Assembly (NCBI GenBank): GCA_001596135.1
Contig: CP014773.1
Coordinates: forward strand, 3,596,001 to 3,660,000
DNA: 64,000 nucleotides
Direction: 5' to 3'
Source: Mucilaginibacter sp. PAMC 26640
GTDB lineage: Bacteria > Bacteroidota > Bacteroidia > Sphingobacteriales > Sphingobacteriaceae
Part shown: positions 44,052-53,326 of the stretch, one piece after another
Position numbering within the stretch: the stretch's first letter is position 1
How the letters are laid out: each line of letters starts with the position of its first letter
Made by a program: the position numbers and the translations under genes
The notes under the pieces: generated by a model
The model's database searches: none
What the model saw: only the letters and a program-made list of their open reading frames with translations
Told to the model about the DNA's origin: nothing

Positions 44052-45008
44052 ATGTTACAAGATACCGAACACGTTAAATGCCTGATTATAGGTTCTGGTC
44101 CTGCTGGTTATACAGCCGCGATATATGCTTCAAGGGCCGATCTTAAACCGGTTATGTATACCGGGATGCTGGCCGGCGGGCAGCTTACCCAAACTACTGA
44201 TGTAGAAAACTTTCCGGGTTACCCTGAAGGAATTATGGGGCCGGAGATGATGGAAGATTTCCGCAAGCAAGCGGAGCGCTTAGGTACAGATATCCGTTTT
44301 GGCTATGTAAGTTCAGTTGATTTTTCTTCTTTGCCGCATAAAGTTACGGTTGATGAAAATAAAACGATTCTGGCTGATACCGTTATTATATCTACAGGAG
44401 CATCTGCTAAATGGTTGGGACTTGAGTCTGAACAAAAATACAGCGGTTTTGGTGTTTCGGCATGTGCCGTTTGCGATGGCTTCTTTTTCAAAGGGCAGGA
44501 TGTGGCGATTGTAGGGGCAGGAGATACCGCTGCCGAAGAGGCAACCTACCTGGCTAAACTTTGCCGCAAAGTTTACATGATCGTGCGCCGCGATGAGTTC
44601 CGCGCTTCAAAAGCGATGGTTCACCGCGTACTGAATACACACAACATTGAGATTTTATACAATACCGATACCATAGAAATTTTAGGCGACGGGCAAAGTG
44701 TAAACGGCGTTAAAGTATGCAATAACATTACACAGGAAAATACCGAATTAGATGTTACCGGTTTCTTTGTGGCCATTGGGCACAAACCTAACACGGATAT
44801 TTTTGAAGGTTGGATCAACATGGATGCAACGGGTTATATTCTTACCCGCCCAGGTACAACGGAAACTAATGTGGAGGGTGTATTTTGCTGCGGCGATGCG
44901 CAGGACCATATCTATCGCCAGGCGGTAACTGCGGCCGGTACCGGTTGTATGGCAGCTATAGATGCCGAGCGATATTTAGCTGGTAAAGAGCATATTGTAA
45001 CGGCTTAA
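44052..45008 (+). CDS. trxB: Thioredoxin-disulfide reductase
   Basis: This FAD enzyme uses NADPH to reduce thioredoxin. The 318 residues have an N-terminal FAD loop (CLIIGSGPAGYTAAIYASRA), the redox-active CAVC at Cys138/Cys141, an NADPH loop (VAIVGAGDTAAEEATYLA), and the C-terminal GVFCCGDAQDHIYRQAVTAAGTGCMAAIDAERYL. Length and motifs match bacterial TrxB. A strong bidirectional hairpin follows. Confidence 0.97.
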   Translation: MLQDTEHVKCLIIGSGPAGYTAAIYASRADLKPVMYTGMLAGGQLTQTTDVENFPGYPEGIMGPEMMEDFRKQAERLGTDIRFGYVSSVDFSSLPHKVTVDENKTILADTVIISTGASAKWLGLESEQKYSGFGVSACAVCDGFFFKGQDVAIVGAGDTAAEEATYLAKLCRKVYMIVRRDEFRASKAMVHRVLNTHNIEILYNTDTIEILGDGQSVNGVKVCNNITQENTELDVTGFFVAIGHKPNTDIFEGWINMDATGYILTRPGTTETNVEGVFCCGDAQDHIYRQAVTAAGTGCMAAIDAERYLAGKEHIVTA

Positions 45009-45030
45009 TTAACGCTTTAATTTTCGGATA

Positions 45031-45069
45031 AATAGAAAAGACGCTTGCCAGGTAAGCGTCTTTTCTATT
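45031..45069. terminator. Bidirectional terminator after trxB
   Basis: AATAGAAAAGACGCTT and AAGCGTCTTTTCTATT form a 16-bp stem around GCCAGGT. It serves trxB and possibly the opposite purE transcript. Confidence 0.8.
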
Positions 45070-45082
45070 TAATAGCGCTGGG

Positions 45083-45166
45083 GCGAATAGCGAGGTAGAA
45101 GCAATCTCGATACGATATCATACGACTTGCACTGTGTGCAAATTGTACCGTCTTACGAAATGACGG
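45083..45166. repeat. REP-like intergenic element beside purE
   Basis: GCGAATAGCGAGGTAGAAGC followed by AATCTCGATACG, ending with TCTTACGAAATGACGG, resembles the palindromic GCGAGG...GAAGCAATCTC elements common between Bacteroidota genes. The resemblance is from memory of that pattern. Confidence 0.4.
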
Positions 45167-45172
45167 ATTAAT

Positions 45173-45664
45173 TTAAGCTTCCATTTCTTTTGCTGACTCT
45201 TCCACTTTCCTGGCCAGCTCTTCTTTAAAGGCTTTTAGGTTAGCTACAAGATACTCATCTGCAGTGGATAAGATCTGGGCAGCCAGGATCCCCGCATTTT
45301 TTGCAGCATTAAGTGCAACAGTAGCAACCGGTATGCCGTTTGGCATTTGGAGGATGCTCAGGATAGAATCCCAGCCGTCAATAGAATTACTTGATTTTAC
45401 AGGCACGCCGATCACCGGCAGGTGGGTTAATGAAGCTACCATTCCCGGCAAGTGGGCTGCGCCACCTGCACCTGCGATGATCACCTTAATACCACGATCT
45501 GCAGCGGCACGGGCGTAGCTGAACATCCTGTCGGGTGTACGATGCGCCGATACTACAGTGATCTCGTAACTTACACCCAGTTCTTTTAATACGTCTGCGG
45601 CATCCTGCATAATATGCAGATCCGACTTGCTGCCCATGATAATGGCTATTTTTGGTTGACTCAT
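45173..45664 (-). CDS. purE: N5-carboxyaminoimidazole ribonucleotide mutase
   Basis: PurE moves the carboxylate of N5-CAIR to give CAIR in purine synthesis. The 163 residues include the substrate loops [35 protein letters not shown] (catalytic His) and [20 protein letters not shown] followed by PVIGVPV. The presence of PurK just upstream shows it is the class I mutase rather than the AIR carboxylase. It follows purK by about 130 bases, in which a repeat element is inserted. Confidence 0.96.
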   Translation of the reverse strand: MSQPKIAIIMGSKSDLHIMQDAADVLKELGVSYEITVVSAHRTPDRMFSYARAAADRGIKVIIAGAGGAAHLPGMVASLTHLPVIGVPVKSSNSIDGWDSILSILQMPNGIPVATVALNAAKNAGILAAQILSTADEYLVANLKAFKEELARKVEESAKEMEA

Positions 45665-45738
45665 AAGTTTTTTAAGTATTATTTATGCTTTATATGCGAT
45701 TACTAGCGATAGTGCGGCAATGTCTAATTGTGCACACC

Positions 45739-45787
45739 GTCAACGCACGGGTTGAAGGTTGCTATGTTCCTCGCAACGACGCGTTGA
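45739..45787. repeat. Small inverted repeat between purK and purE
   Basis: TCAACGC (45739-45745) and GCGTTGA (45781-45787) are complementary and enclose GGTTGCTATGTTCCTCGCAA, which itself folds as GTTGC/GCAAC. It interrupts the purK-purE spacing and is related in style to other GTTGC-GAGGAAC intergenic repeats. Confidence 0.45.
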
Positions 45788-45795
45788 ATTAATCG

Positions 45796-46935
45796 CTAAG
45801 CAATCACCTTTAAAGTTTCCTGCACATAACGCGCCTTCTCAATTGCCTTTTCTCTATCGCTATCAATTATTGTCACATGGCCCATTTTACGGAATGGCTT
45901 GGTAAGCGCCTTGCCATACAAATGCACATAAACCCCTGCACATTTCAGAATCTTTTCTATCCCCTGGTACACGGCGGGTCCTTCGTAACCGGCTTCACCA
46001 AGTACATTTACCATAATGGCATTGCTTAAGCAAGCCGTATCACCCAATGGCTGGTTAAATATAGCGCGTAGATGCTGTTCAAATTGCGATACCACATTGC
46101 CCTCAATACTTTGGTGACCGCTATTATGTGGGCGCGGAGCCAGTTCATTCACCAGGATCTTACCGCTCTTATCTAAAAACATCTCTACCGCTAGTATGCC
46201 CACGATGTTTAAAGTCTCTGCGATACGTTTAGCGATATTCTCGGCTTCCATCTGTACCTCAAACGGCAGGGTAGAGGGTGCGATTAAAAACTCTACCAAA
46301 TTGGCTTCGGGGTTGAATTCCATCTCTACCAGCGGGAAGGTTTTTACTTCGCCGTCTTCGTTACGGGCCACGATAATGCCAATCTCTTTTTCAAAATCAA
46401 TCATGCGTTCTATCAGACTTGGCTCGGTGAATGCATTTTCAAGATAGCTTTCGTCCAATACTTTATAAACACCTTTGCCATCGTAACCGTCGCGGCGGAG
46501 TTTTTGGATGTAGGGGAAAGGAATGTGACTTTCCTTTAATTGCTGTGCCGATGAAATTACCTGGAACTCGGCTGTGGGAATGTCGTTTTCTTTAAAGAAC
46601 TGTTTTTGCAACCCTTTGTCCTGGATCAACCGGATAATGCGCGACTGCGGATAAACCGCAACGCCCTCTTTTTCCAGCTGTTCCAACGCATCTACGTTTA
46701 CTTTTTCTATCTCAATCGTGAGCAAATCAACCTTCTTGCCAAAGTTGTAAACCGTTTCATAATCGCTTAGGGAACCGACTACAAATTCGTTGCATAACCG
46801 GCGGCAGGGAGCCTCGCGGTCGGGGTCTAAAACCTTAACGGTAACATTGTAATTGATGGCTTGTTGTATCAGCATGCGGCCCAGCTGGCCCCCGCCTAAA
46901 ATTCCTAATCGTAAATCGCCGTAGAATGCTTTCAT
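45796..46935 (-). CDS. purK: N5-carboxyaminoimidazole ribonucleotide synthase
   Basis: PurK uses ATP and bicarbonate to carboxylate AIR. This 379-residue ATP-grasp enzyme starts RLGILGGGQLGRMLIQQAIN, has the pre-ATP-grasp LDPDREAPCRRLCNEFVVGS, the ATP-grasp core (LRRDGYDGKGVYKVLDE, then VEMFLDKSGKILVNELAPRP) and HNSGHQSIEGNVVSQFEQHL. It is followed by purE and its product is the PurE substrate. A TAAATTTG box lies 11 bases before the start, implying a very short leader. Confidence 0.96.
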   Translation of the reverse strand: MKAFYGDLRLGILGGGQLGRMLIQQAINYNVTVKVLDPDREAPCRRLCNEFVVGSLSDYETVYNFGKKVDLLTIEIEKVNVDALEQLEKEGVAVYPQSRIIRLIQDKGLQKQFFKENDIPTAEFQVISSAQQLKESHIPFPYIQKLRRDGYDGKGVYKVLDESYLENAFTEPSLIERMIDFEKEIGIIVARNEDGEVKTFPLVEMEFNPEANLVEFLIAPSTLPFEVQMEAENIAKRIAETLNIVGILAVEMFLDKSGKILVNELAPRPHNSGHQSIEGNVVSQFEQHLRAIFNQPLGDTACLSNAIMVNVLGEAGYEGPAVYQGIEKILKCAGVYVHLYGKALTKPFRKMGHVTIIDSDREKAIEKARYVQETLKVIA

Positions 46936-46945
46936 GGTATAGCTG

Positions 46946-46953
46946 CAAATTTA
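46946..46953 (-). promoter_or_regulatory. Putative -7 box (TAAATTTG) of purK-purE
   Basis: Read on the minus strand this is an exact TAnnTTTG match directly upstream of purK. Transcription would start only a few bases before the ATG. Confidence 0.35.
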
Positions 46954-46984
46954 GCCTAAATCTTTTTAATTGGGTAAAGCAATA

Positions 46985-47413
46985 TTAGTCTTCAAAAGCC
47001 TCATTTACATTATTAGGTGTGAGATTTTTATAAAAGAAATAGGCCAGTACCAACATGAAAGACAATGCGGTAATCGCGTAGGCCTCCATATCTCCCTTTT
47101 GGAGGCCCGTCAAACCGGTAAGAATAACGAGTAAAATAAATAAAGGCGTTAAAAAGCAGGCTGCAAAAGCTTTCTGTTTTTCGTTTACGAAGTTGGCAGA
47201 AATGATTATGCCTGGCGCCGATATAAACAATAGGGGTAAGTTAATAAAAAGACCGCCTGCAATCATCATGTAGAACACTCGGACATCATTGGGGTTCCCC
47301 TGAGTACACAAAAAGAAGATCGACAGTAAAACCGAGGTCAGCACAAAGGAAAAGGAATAGAGCAGAAAAAGTAGTTTGCTTATGCTCACTAATATTGAGT
47401 TATTAACATTCAC
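46985..47413 (-). CDS. Hypothetical four-helix membrane protein
   Basis: This 142-residue protein uses a GTG start at 47413, because no early ATG exists. It has four hydrophobic helices (LFLLYSFSFVLTSVLLSIFF, MMIAGGLFINLPLLFISAPG, FAACFLTPLFILLVILTGL, AITALSFMLVLAYFF) and an acidic C-terminal tail (NNVNEAFED). I do not recognise the family. It is upstream of and in the same direction as purK, but purK has its own promoter box in the 49-base gap. Confidence 0.65.
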   Translation of the reverse strand: MNVNNSILVSISKLLFLLYSFSFVLTSVLLSIFFLCTQGNPNDVRVFYMMIAGGLFINLPLLFISAPGIIISANFVNEKQKAFAACFLTPLFILLVILTGLTGLQKGDMEAYAITALSFMLVLAYFFYKNLTPNNVNEAFED

Positions 47414-47504
47414 ACAAAAGAATCAATAATCTGTTGAAGCCACAAGACTATGTCACAAATTAATTGTGATGTTGGCAACGGTGTAAAAAAAGCCTCTAAA
47501 ACAG

Positions 47505-47512
47505 TACCTTTG
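47505..47512 (+). promoter_or_regulatory. Putative -7 box (TACCTTTG) of the isocitrate dehydrogenase gene
   Basis: This is an exact TAnnTTTG match, 28 bases before the ATG. No good -33 box at the standard spacing. Confidence 0.4.
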
Positions 47513-47540
47513 CGCCGTTTTTACTATAATATACTTTTCT

Positions 47541-48995
47541 ATGAATACCAAAATAGCAGTAGCAAAAGGAGATGGTATAGGCCCGGAAATTATGGCCGCC
47601 GTTCTCCGAATCTTCGAAGCCGCAAATGTAAACCTTGAATACGAATACGTGGAGATGGGTAAATCATATTTCGATGCCGGGCACTCCACCGGGATGACCG
47701 CCGCCGCCAAGGAAACCATCGAGCGCCTGGGCATTTTGTTTAAAGGCCCAATGGAAACCCCTAAGGGTAAGGGTGTTAAAAGTATCAATGTTACCGCCCG
47801 TAAAGTTTGGAATACCTATGCCAATCAACGAGATTTCCGTTCTTTAAATGGTGTTGATACCGTATTTTCCAAAGCGGGAATACCTATCAACCTAACTATT
47901 GTACGCGAAAATATAGAAGATACTTACGGAGGCATCGAGCATATGCTGACCAGCGATGTCGCTGTTGGCCGCCGCATCATCACCCGTCCGGGTTCTGCCC
48001 AGGTAATTCGTTATGCATTTGAGATGGCCCGCCGTAAAGGTTATACCAAACTGGCATGCGGCCATAAGGCAAATATTATGAAACTGACCGACGGCCTGTT
48101 CCTGGAAACATTCCAGGAGATTGCTAAAGAATATCCGGACATCGAATCATCAGACATCATCGTAGATGATTTGTGTATGAAGCTGGTATCCCGCCCGGAA
48201 CTGTTTCAGGCCATTGTACTAACTAACTTACAGGGCGACATTGTATCTGATTTGTGTGCAGGTCTCGTGGGCGGTTTAGGTTTCGCTCCTTCTGCCAATA
48301 TTGGTGATAACATTTCAATTTTTGAGGCGGTGCATGGTACTGCGCCGGATATTGCTGGTCGCGGAGTAGCAAATCCAACTGCCTTGTTATTATCGGGTAT
48401 ATTGATGCTGCGCTATTTAGGGGCTACTACCGCTGCAGCTCAAATTGAGAACGCTTTGCTTTATACCCTGGAGCAGGGCATTCACACGGGTGATTTCGGC
48501 GACAGAGCCATACCATCTGCCAATACAGATGAGTTTGCCAATAATATTATAGCTAACCTGGGTCAATTACCGCAAAAAGGCGTTGTAATTGCGCAGCCGG
48601 ACTTTGAAGTACAAGTTAACCATGATAAACCCTTAAAAAACAAACTTACGGTATTAAGGGACGAACCGGAAGAACTGGTTGGGGTGGATGTATTTGTAAA
48701 ATCAAGTGCCCAGGCCGCCGAGGTTGCGGACTTAGCCAAACAATCAGCTTCCGACACTTTTCAGCTGGTAATGATCAGCAATCGTGGTACACAGGTGTGG
48801 CCAACAGGTTCCATCTTTACAGAACTGGTAAATGAGTACCGCATCCGTTTTGAGAAGAAAGAAGGCACTACCATCACCCAAAAAGATACCCTGCAAATCG
48901 CAGCTGACCTGTCGGAAGATTTTAAAGTTTGCTCAGTAGAGTTTCTAATGAAATTTGGCGGAAAAATAGGCTACACTTTGGCCCAGGGACAGTAA
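47541..48995 (+). CDS. icd: NADP-dependent isocitrate dehydrogenase (long Thermus-like type)
   Basis: This TCA-cycle enzyme oxidises isocitrate to 2-oxoglutarate. Residues 1-330 form the isocitrate/isopropylmalate dehydrogenase core ([55 protein letters not shown] with the catalytic Lys, [20 protein letters not shown] with the metal-binding Asp, and [20 protein letters not shown]). A C-terminal extension of about 140 residues ([20 protein letters not shown] to [12 protein letters not shown]) matches the extended Thermus-type and some Bacteroidota enzymes. Cofactor choice is inferred from the subfamily. Confidence 0.93.
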   Translation: MNTKIAVAKGDGIGPEIMAAVLRIFEAANVNLEYEYVEMGKSYFDAGHSTGMTAAAKETIERLGILFKGPMETPKGKGVKSINVTARKVWNTYANQRDFRSLNGVDTVFSKAGIPINLTIVRENIEDTYGGIEHMLTSDVAVGRRIITRPGSAQVIRYAFEMARRKGYTKLACGHKANIMKLTDGLFLETFQEIAKEYPDIESSDIIVDDLCMKLVSRPELFQAIVLTNLQGDIVSDLCAGLVGGLGFAPSANIGDNISIFEAVHGTAPDIAGRGVANPTALLLSGILMLRYLGATTAAAQIENALLYTLEQGIHTGDFGDRAIPSANTDEFANNIIANLGQLPQKGVVIAQPDFEVQVNHDKPLKNKLTVLRDEPEELVGVDVFVKSSAQAAEVADLAKQSASDTFQLVMISNRGTQVWPTGSIFTELVNEYRIRFEKKEGTTITQKDTLQIAADLSEDFKVCSVEFLMKFGGKIGYTLAQGQ

Positions 48996-49018
48996 ATTGA
49001 GATTAAAGACAGGAAGAT

Positions 49019-49065
49019 AAAAGAGATAAGATAGTACCTTTCGGAAAGGGCGTCTTATCTCTTTT
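49019..49065 (+). terminator. Rho-independent terminator after isocitrate dehydrogenase
   Basis: AAAAGAGATAAGA and TCTTATCTCTTTT pair around a loop that itself carries CCTTTCGGAAAGG, and are followed by GTTTT. Confidence 0.8.
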
Positions 49066-49172
49066 GTTTTATAACTACATGAAGTACTTCAAGTTCCTTC
49101 TTGCAGTAGGTGCAAATTTCTTAAAACAAAAATTTAAGTTTGATTATTCATTGGGTATAAACTTAAATTAGC

Positions 49173-50489
49173 TTGCTGTACCAACTTCCGGTGCTTAAAC
49201 AAAGCGCTAAACTGCGATATTTTACCTTTTTCTATTTGTACATCATGCAAGGTATCCCATCGGGCTTTGCGCTTACTGCTGTAGCAAATTATCTCGCAGC
49301 TAAGGGGATGACTTCTCAATCTATAGGTTCTTTTGTAGCTATCGTAGGCATCCCATGGATACTGCAATTTATCTGGGGACCAATTATAGATAGATACCAG
49401 TTCTCGGTAATAGGGCACCGAAAACACTGGGTAGTGCTTACACAATTGCTGGCCTTTATCGCATCGCTGAGCTTATTGCTTATCCACGATCCGGTAAAAC
49501 AACTTACTTTAATGTCTCTGGTATTTTTTATCCATAGTAATTTTGCAAGTGTACAGGATGCCAGTGTGGATGCCATTGCAATTTCCATAGTGCCGGAAGC
49601 AGAGAGGGGTAGGGTAAATGCCTTCATGAGGGGAGGGTATTTAATGGGTATTGCGGTAGGCTCTGCAGGCTTATCCACTATTCTGCATTATTACGGTTTC
49701 TTCTATGCGGCTGCCGTCCAATCCACTTTGCTCTTGCTGATGACCGTGCTCACCTTTTTCATTAAGCTTGATAATGCGGATAGTTATGTACCCCAATTTA
49801 ATTTACGAAACAAAACAGCGCGGCCTTTGCCTGCTGGCGATAGCAATCCTGATCTGAAATGGCTTTTTAAACAATTATATGCGGGTATCACCGAAAAAAA
49901 CAGCCTTGGTACTTTTGGCATTATTGCTTTAGTTTACACCTGTAGCAGTATTTTTATACGATCTTTTTCATTCCACCTCATTCATACATTGCATTGGGCG
50001 GATAATTCAGTTTCGGTGTTACAAGGCGGCTGGGGCACCATTGCTACCCTTTTCGTAACTATCGGAGGGGGCGTTATCGCGGACATAATAGGGCCCGCCA
50101 AATTACAGGTTCGGGTAATGCTGGCCATCAGTCTCTTTTTGATCCTGTTTTGCAGTTTTGGATATTTTTGGGTGCACAAGCCCATTAGCATCACCGGTTT
50201 GTTAATGTGGAATTTTGCCGACCCGATGTTTAGTGTGGCTGCAATGCCTGTGCTGATGGCACTATGTCGCGAAAAAGTTGAAGGCTCACAATTTACGGCC
50301 TACATGGCCATGGTGAACTTTTGCGATGTAATGGGCGCTTATATTTCCGGCTGGGCAATGAGCATAACAACAGCCCCGGTATTGGGTTTAATTTGCGGCT
50401 GTTTGGTGTTTTTAGCTGTAATTAGCCGGTTATTAAAGCTACGTAACGTTTCAGTGCAGGTAATAACCGTTCGGAACGGTAGTAATTAG
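49173..50489 (+). CDS. MFS transporter, AmpG-like
   Basis: This 438-residue protein has twelve membrane helices. The N-terminal FFYLYIMQGIPSGFALTAVANYLAAK and QFIWGPIIDRYQF match the AmpG/acetyl-CoA transporter-like group that imports muropeptides, and VQDASVDAIAISIVP is the matching helix 4 motif. There is no upstream ATG in frame, so translation must begin at TTG 49173 or GTG 49191. The internal ATG at 49245 would cut into helix 1. A cell-wall recycling role is inferred from family resemblance only. Confidence 0.85.
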   Translation: MLYQLPVLKQSAKLRYFTFFYLYIMQGIPSGFALTAVANYLAAKGMTSQSIGSFVAIVGIPWILQFIWGPIIDRYQFSVIGHRKHWVVLTQLLAFIASLSLLLIHDPVKQLTLMSLVFFIHSNFASVQDASVDAIAISIVPEAERGRVNAFMRGGYLMGIAVGSAGLSTILHYYGFFYAAAVQSTLLLLMTVLTFFIKLDNADSYVPQFNLRNKTARPLPAGDSNPDLKWLFKQLYAGITEKNSLGTFGIIALVYTCSSIFIRSFSFHLIHTLHWADNSVSVLQGGWGTIATLFVTIGGGVIADIIGPAKLQVRVMLAISLFLILFCSFGYFWVHKPISITGLLMWNFADPMFSVAAMPVLMALCREKVEGSQFTAYMAMVNFCDVMGAYISGWAMSITTAPVLGLICGCLVFLAVISRLLKLRNVSVQVITVRNGSN

Positions 50490-50515
50490 TATTGCTTTCT
50501 TTACTATTGATCAGT

Positions 50516-51331
50516 TCACTCACTTTTGTAAAGTGCACCTGCTTTCTCCGCGGATACCTTGATGCCCTTAATCATCGCTGAGCTAAAGCCGTTGTGTTCC
50601 ATCTCATTTAAACCGGCAATGGTACATCCTTTTGGCGAAGTTACCTTATCAATTTCCTGTTCCGGGTGTGAACTTAGTTGCAACAGCAAATCGGCGGCAC
50701 CTTTTGCGGTTTGAGCAGCCATTTTAAGGGCATCATGCGCGTGAAAGCCAATTTCTGTACCACCCTGTGATGCAGCACGGATGGAGCGAAGGAAAAAGGC
50801 AATACCACAGGCACAAAGCGCCGTGGCGGAGGTCATCAGTTCTTCGTTGATCTGGATACTAACACCAACCGTATCAAATAACGATTTTACCAAACTCACA
50901 TTAGCATCCGATGCCGTATCTGTAGCAATACAAGTCATGCTTTGTCCAATAGCGATAGCCGTATTCGGCATAGCACGGATCACCTGTACATTCAAATTTA
51001 ATTGGTTACGGATATCCTGGCAGCTTACGCCGGATACCACCGAGATCAGCAAATGCTTGCTTTGTTCAGTTGCCGGTTTTATTTCTTCCAGTAGCTTATT
51101 AAGCTGTTGCGGCAATATCGCCAACACTACGATTGAGGCTCTGGTTACTGCTTCCGCGTTATCTGCGGTAACATTGTAGCCTTCCGCGGCTAATGGGGCC
51201 AGTGCCGTGGTGTTGCGGCGGGTAAGCGTAATTTGGGCCGGGGTAAATATACCCGCCTTAACCAGTCCTTTAGCTAATGCTAATCCAATATTTCCGCTGC
51301 CTAAAATGGCAATATGCTGTTGTGCTTCCAT
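50516..51331 (-). CDS. proC: Pyrroline-5-carboxylate reductase
   Basis: This 271-residue NAD(P)H-dependent reductase catalyses the last step of proline synthesis. Motifs seen are the N-terminal dinucleotide fold IAILGSGNIGLALAKGLV, LLISVVSGVSCQDIRNQL, VIRAMPNTAIAIGQSMT, and the C-terminal dimer-domain signature ASQGGTEIGFHAHDALKM with VTSPKGCTIAGLNEMEHNGF. It starts two bases after the argB stop, so the two genes are one operon linking glutamate-derived proline and arginine synthesis. Confidence 0.96.
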   Translation of the reverse strand: MEAQQHIAILGSGNIGLALAKGLVKAGIFTPAQITLTRRNTTALAPLAAEGYNVTADNAEAVTRASIVVLAILPQQLNKLLEEIKPATEQSKHLLISVVSGVSCQDIRNQLNLNVQVIRAMPNTAIAIGQSMTCIATDTASDANVSLVKSLFDTVGVSIQINEELMTSATALCACGIAFFLRSIRAASQGGTEIGFHAHDALKMAAQTAKGAADLLLQLSSHPEQEIDKVTSPKGCTIAGLNEMEHNGFSSAMIKGIKVSAEKAGALYKSE

Positions 51332-51333
51332 TG

Positions 51334-52125
51334 TTAATTACTTAAGCGGGTACCAAACCCCTTTTTATTTTTTAACTGACCTAAATCATCAGAATGCCCG
51401 ATGATAACTGCTTTAACCCCGCAGGATATCGCTGTAAATGCGTTATCCATTTTGGGCAGCATACCGCTATGAATGATTTTATCGGTTTTTAGTTGTTCGT
51501 ACCGTTCCGGGTCGATATCTCTAATCAATGAATCTTCATCATCAATATCCTGTAATACACCCTTCTTTTCAAAGCAATATACAAGTGTAGTTTCGTACAA
51601 GCCGGATAAGGCCACGGCCAGGGCAGAAGCTATGGTATCTGCATTGGTGTTCAGCAGCTGCCCCTCACCGTCATGCGTTAAAGCGCAAAAAGCTGGTGTA
51701 AAGCCGGCATCCAGCAACCTGGCGATATTATCCGGGTTGATAGAGTTTTCCGACAAGTCGCCCGCAAAACCATAGTCAATCGTTTTAACGGGGCGTTTTT
51801 TTGCACGGATAAAATCACCATCGGCACCGGTGAGCCCTATCGCATTATTTCCGTACCGCTGTAGTTGTGCTACTATGTTTTTGTTAATGAGCCCGGCATA
51901 AACCATCGTAACCACACGGAGTGTATCTATATCGGTTATCCGGCGGCCATCAACCATGCGGGCTTCAATCCCCATGGTTTCGGAGATCTGCGTAGCAACT
52001 TTACCGCCGCCATGCACCAGGATCTTGTGGCCATCCAGCGCCGTAAAATCTTTCAGGAACCGGTGCAGGTTTTCTGAATTGTCAATAACGTTTCCGCCTA
52101 TTTTGATGATGTGCAGGGCTTGCAT
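51334..52125 (-). CDS. argB: Acetylglutamate kinase (or succinylglutamate kinase)
   Basis: The ATG at 52125 (MQALHIIKIGGNVIDN) gives 263 residues. A TTG at 52194 would add a non-conserved leader. Amino-acid kinase motifs are KIGGNVI (phosphate-binding Lys), ILVHGGGKVATQISETMG, GLTGADGDFI and LLNTNADTIASALAVAL, ending in GMLPKMDNAFTAISCGVKAV. It phosphorylates the acylated glutamate in arginine synthesis. Some Bacteroidota use N-succinyl rather than N-acetyl intermediates, so the substrate is not settled. It forms an operon with proC. Confidence 0.93.
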   Translation of the reverse strand: MQALHIIKIGGNVIDNSENLHRFLKDFTALDGHKILVHGGGKVATQISETMGIEARMVDGRRITDIDTLRVVTMVYAGLINKNIVAQLQRYGNNAIGLTGADGDFIRAKKRPVKTIDYGFAGDLSENSINPDNIARLLDAGFTPAFCALTHDGEGQLLNTNADTIASALAVALSGLYETTLVYCFEKKGVLQDIDDEDSLIRDIDPERYEQLKTDKIIHSGMLPKMDNAFTAISCGVKAVIIGHSDDLGQLKNKKGFGTRLSN

Positions 52126-52212
52126 AGTACCGTATATATGTTCAAGGGCAATTATAGGCAAAAATACCGGAAGAGGGGAAAGTGCTACGGTCAAATTGAC
52201 CTGTGATTTAAA

Positions 52213-52247
52213 ACAAAAATAGCGGCAGGACTTACCTGCCGCTATTT
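52213..52247 (-). terminator. Rho-independent terminator after msrA
   Basis: AAATAGCGGCAGG and CCTGCCGCTATTT form a perfect 13-bp stem around ACTTA and, on the minus strand, are followed by TTGTTTT. It lies between the msrA stop and the argB start. Confidence 0.85.
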
Positions 52248-52272
52248 CTGTAAAACACTTAACAGTTTTTTA

Positions 52273-52929
52273 TTACTTGGCGAACTCAGGTTTCAACTCT
52301 TCCTTCATCGCTTTGCGAAATTTCATCACTTTTGGTACCGATACAGCGCCTATATAAGGATTATCGCCGTTGGTGCGATAATAGCCCTGGTGGTACTTTT
52401 CAGCCGCATAAAATACTTTAAACGGCACAACCTGGGTAACTATCGGGTTGCTGTAATGCTTGGTTGCATTAACTTTTTTGATAGCAGCTTCCAGAGTTGC
52501 TTTTTCGGCGTCGTTACGGTAAAAAGCTATAGAGCGGTAGTCTGTTCCCTCATCCGGCCCCTGTCGGTTCAATGTGGTAGGGTCGTGAGCAAAGAAAAAT
52601 GCCTCTGCGAGTGTTGCGTAACTAATCACTTTAGGGTCATAATAGATTTGCACGGTTTCCGCATGATTGGTGGTACGGGTGCTAACATCTTCATAAGTAG
52701 GGTTAGCCGTATTACCACCCGCATAGCCCGAGATCACTTTATTAACGCCCTTTAATTCGCTCATCGCCTCAGCCATGCTCCAGAAGCAGCCTCCGCCAAA
52801 AGTGGCAACAGCTTCCCCCGAAGCTACCTTGGGTAATACTGCCATACTATTCTGCCCGGTCTTAGGCTGGCCATTAGCGCAGCCTAAAAACAGTATTACG
52901 GTTGCAAAGTACAATGCTATTTTTTTCAT
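52273..52929 (-). CDS. msrA: Peptide-methionine (S)-S-oxide reductase, lipoprotein form
   Basis: This 218-residue protein has a lipobox (VILFLGC, Cys17), so it is envelope-anchored. The catalytic motif is FGGGCFWSMAEAM (Cys48). Further MsrA signatures are GVNKVISGYAGGNTANPTYEDV, NHAETVQIYYDP and HDPTTLNRQGPDEGTDYRS, with YHQGYY near the C-terminus. It repairs oxidised methionine in exported proteins using thioredoxin-type reductant. It is monocistronic with its own terminator. Confidence 0.96.
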   Translation of the reverse strand: MKKIALYFATVILFLGCANGQPKTGQNSMAVLPKVASGEAVATFGGGCFWSMAEAMSELKGVNKVISGYAGGNTANPTYEDVSTRTTNHAETVQIYYDPKVISYATLAEAFFFAHDPTTLNRQGPDEGTDYRSIAFYRNDAEKATLEAAIKKVNATKHYSNPIVTQVVPFKVFYAAEKYHQGYYRTNGDNPYIGAVSVPKVMKFRKAMKEELKPEFAK

Positions 52930-53052
52930 GCTATTATTTTATCTCTTTGTAGCTATTAACGTAAAAACCTTACAAAACAGCTGAGATAAATGGTCATGGT
53001 AAGGTAAACGTATCGTGTCGCATTTCAAAGCCTTGTTTATTAAGACTATGCG

Positions 53053-53298
53053 TTACAATTCCCCTTTTCTTACTTTATCTTTTATCATCCATACCAGCTT
53101 GTCGAGACCGTTCAACTTTATTTCATAAGCGGTGCTCATCAGCATGCCCAATTTGCCGGGTGGAAAGCCTTTACGCTGCATCCATTCCAGGTAACTGATA
53201 GGGATATCGCATATCAGTGTATCTTTATATTTACCGAACGGCATACGGGTTTTCACAATATCCACAAGTACCTGCGGGTCGGCGTTTAAATTTTCCAC
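53053..53298 (-). CDS. DUF3820 family protein
   Basis: This 81-residue protein uses a GTG start at 53298. The conserved part is MPFGKYKDTLICDIPISYLE and WMQRKGFPPGKLGMLMSTAY, the recognised DUF3820 core (FGKYKG...LPEWYL-type). Members are small cytoplasmic proteins of unknown role, sometimes annotated as quorum-sensing-regulated factors on thin evidence. The next gene in the same direction, an MBL-fold hydrolase, lies only 28 bases upstream, so the two may be cotranscribed. Confidence 0.85.
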   Translation of the reverse strand: MENLNADPQVLVDIVKTRMPFGKYKDTLICDIPISYLEWMQRKGFPPGKLGMLMSTAYEIKLNGLDKLVWMIKDKVRKGEL

Positions 53299-53326
53299 GC
53301 TGTAAATGTAGAAAATTAGTGGGCGC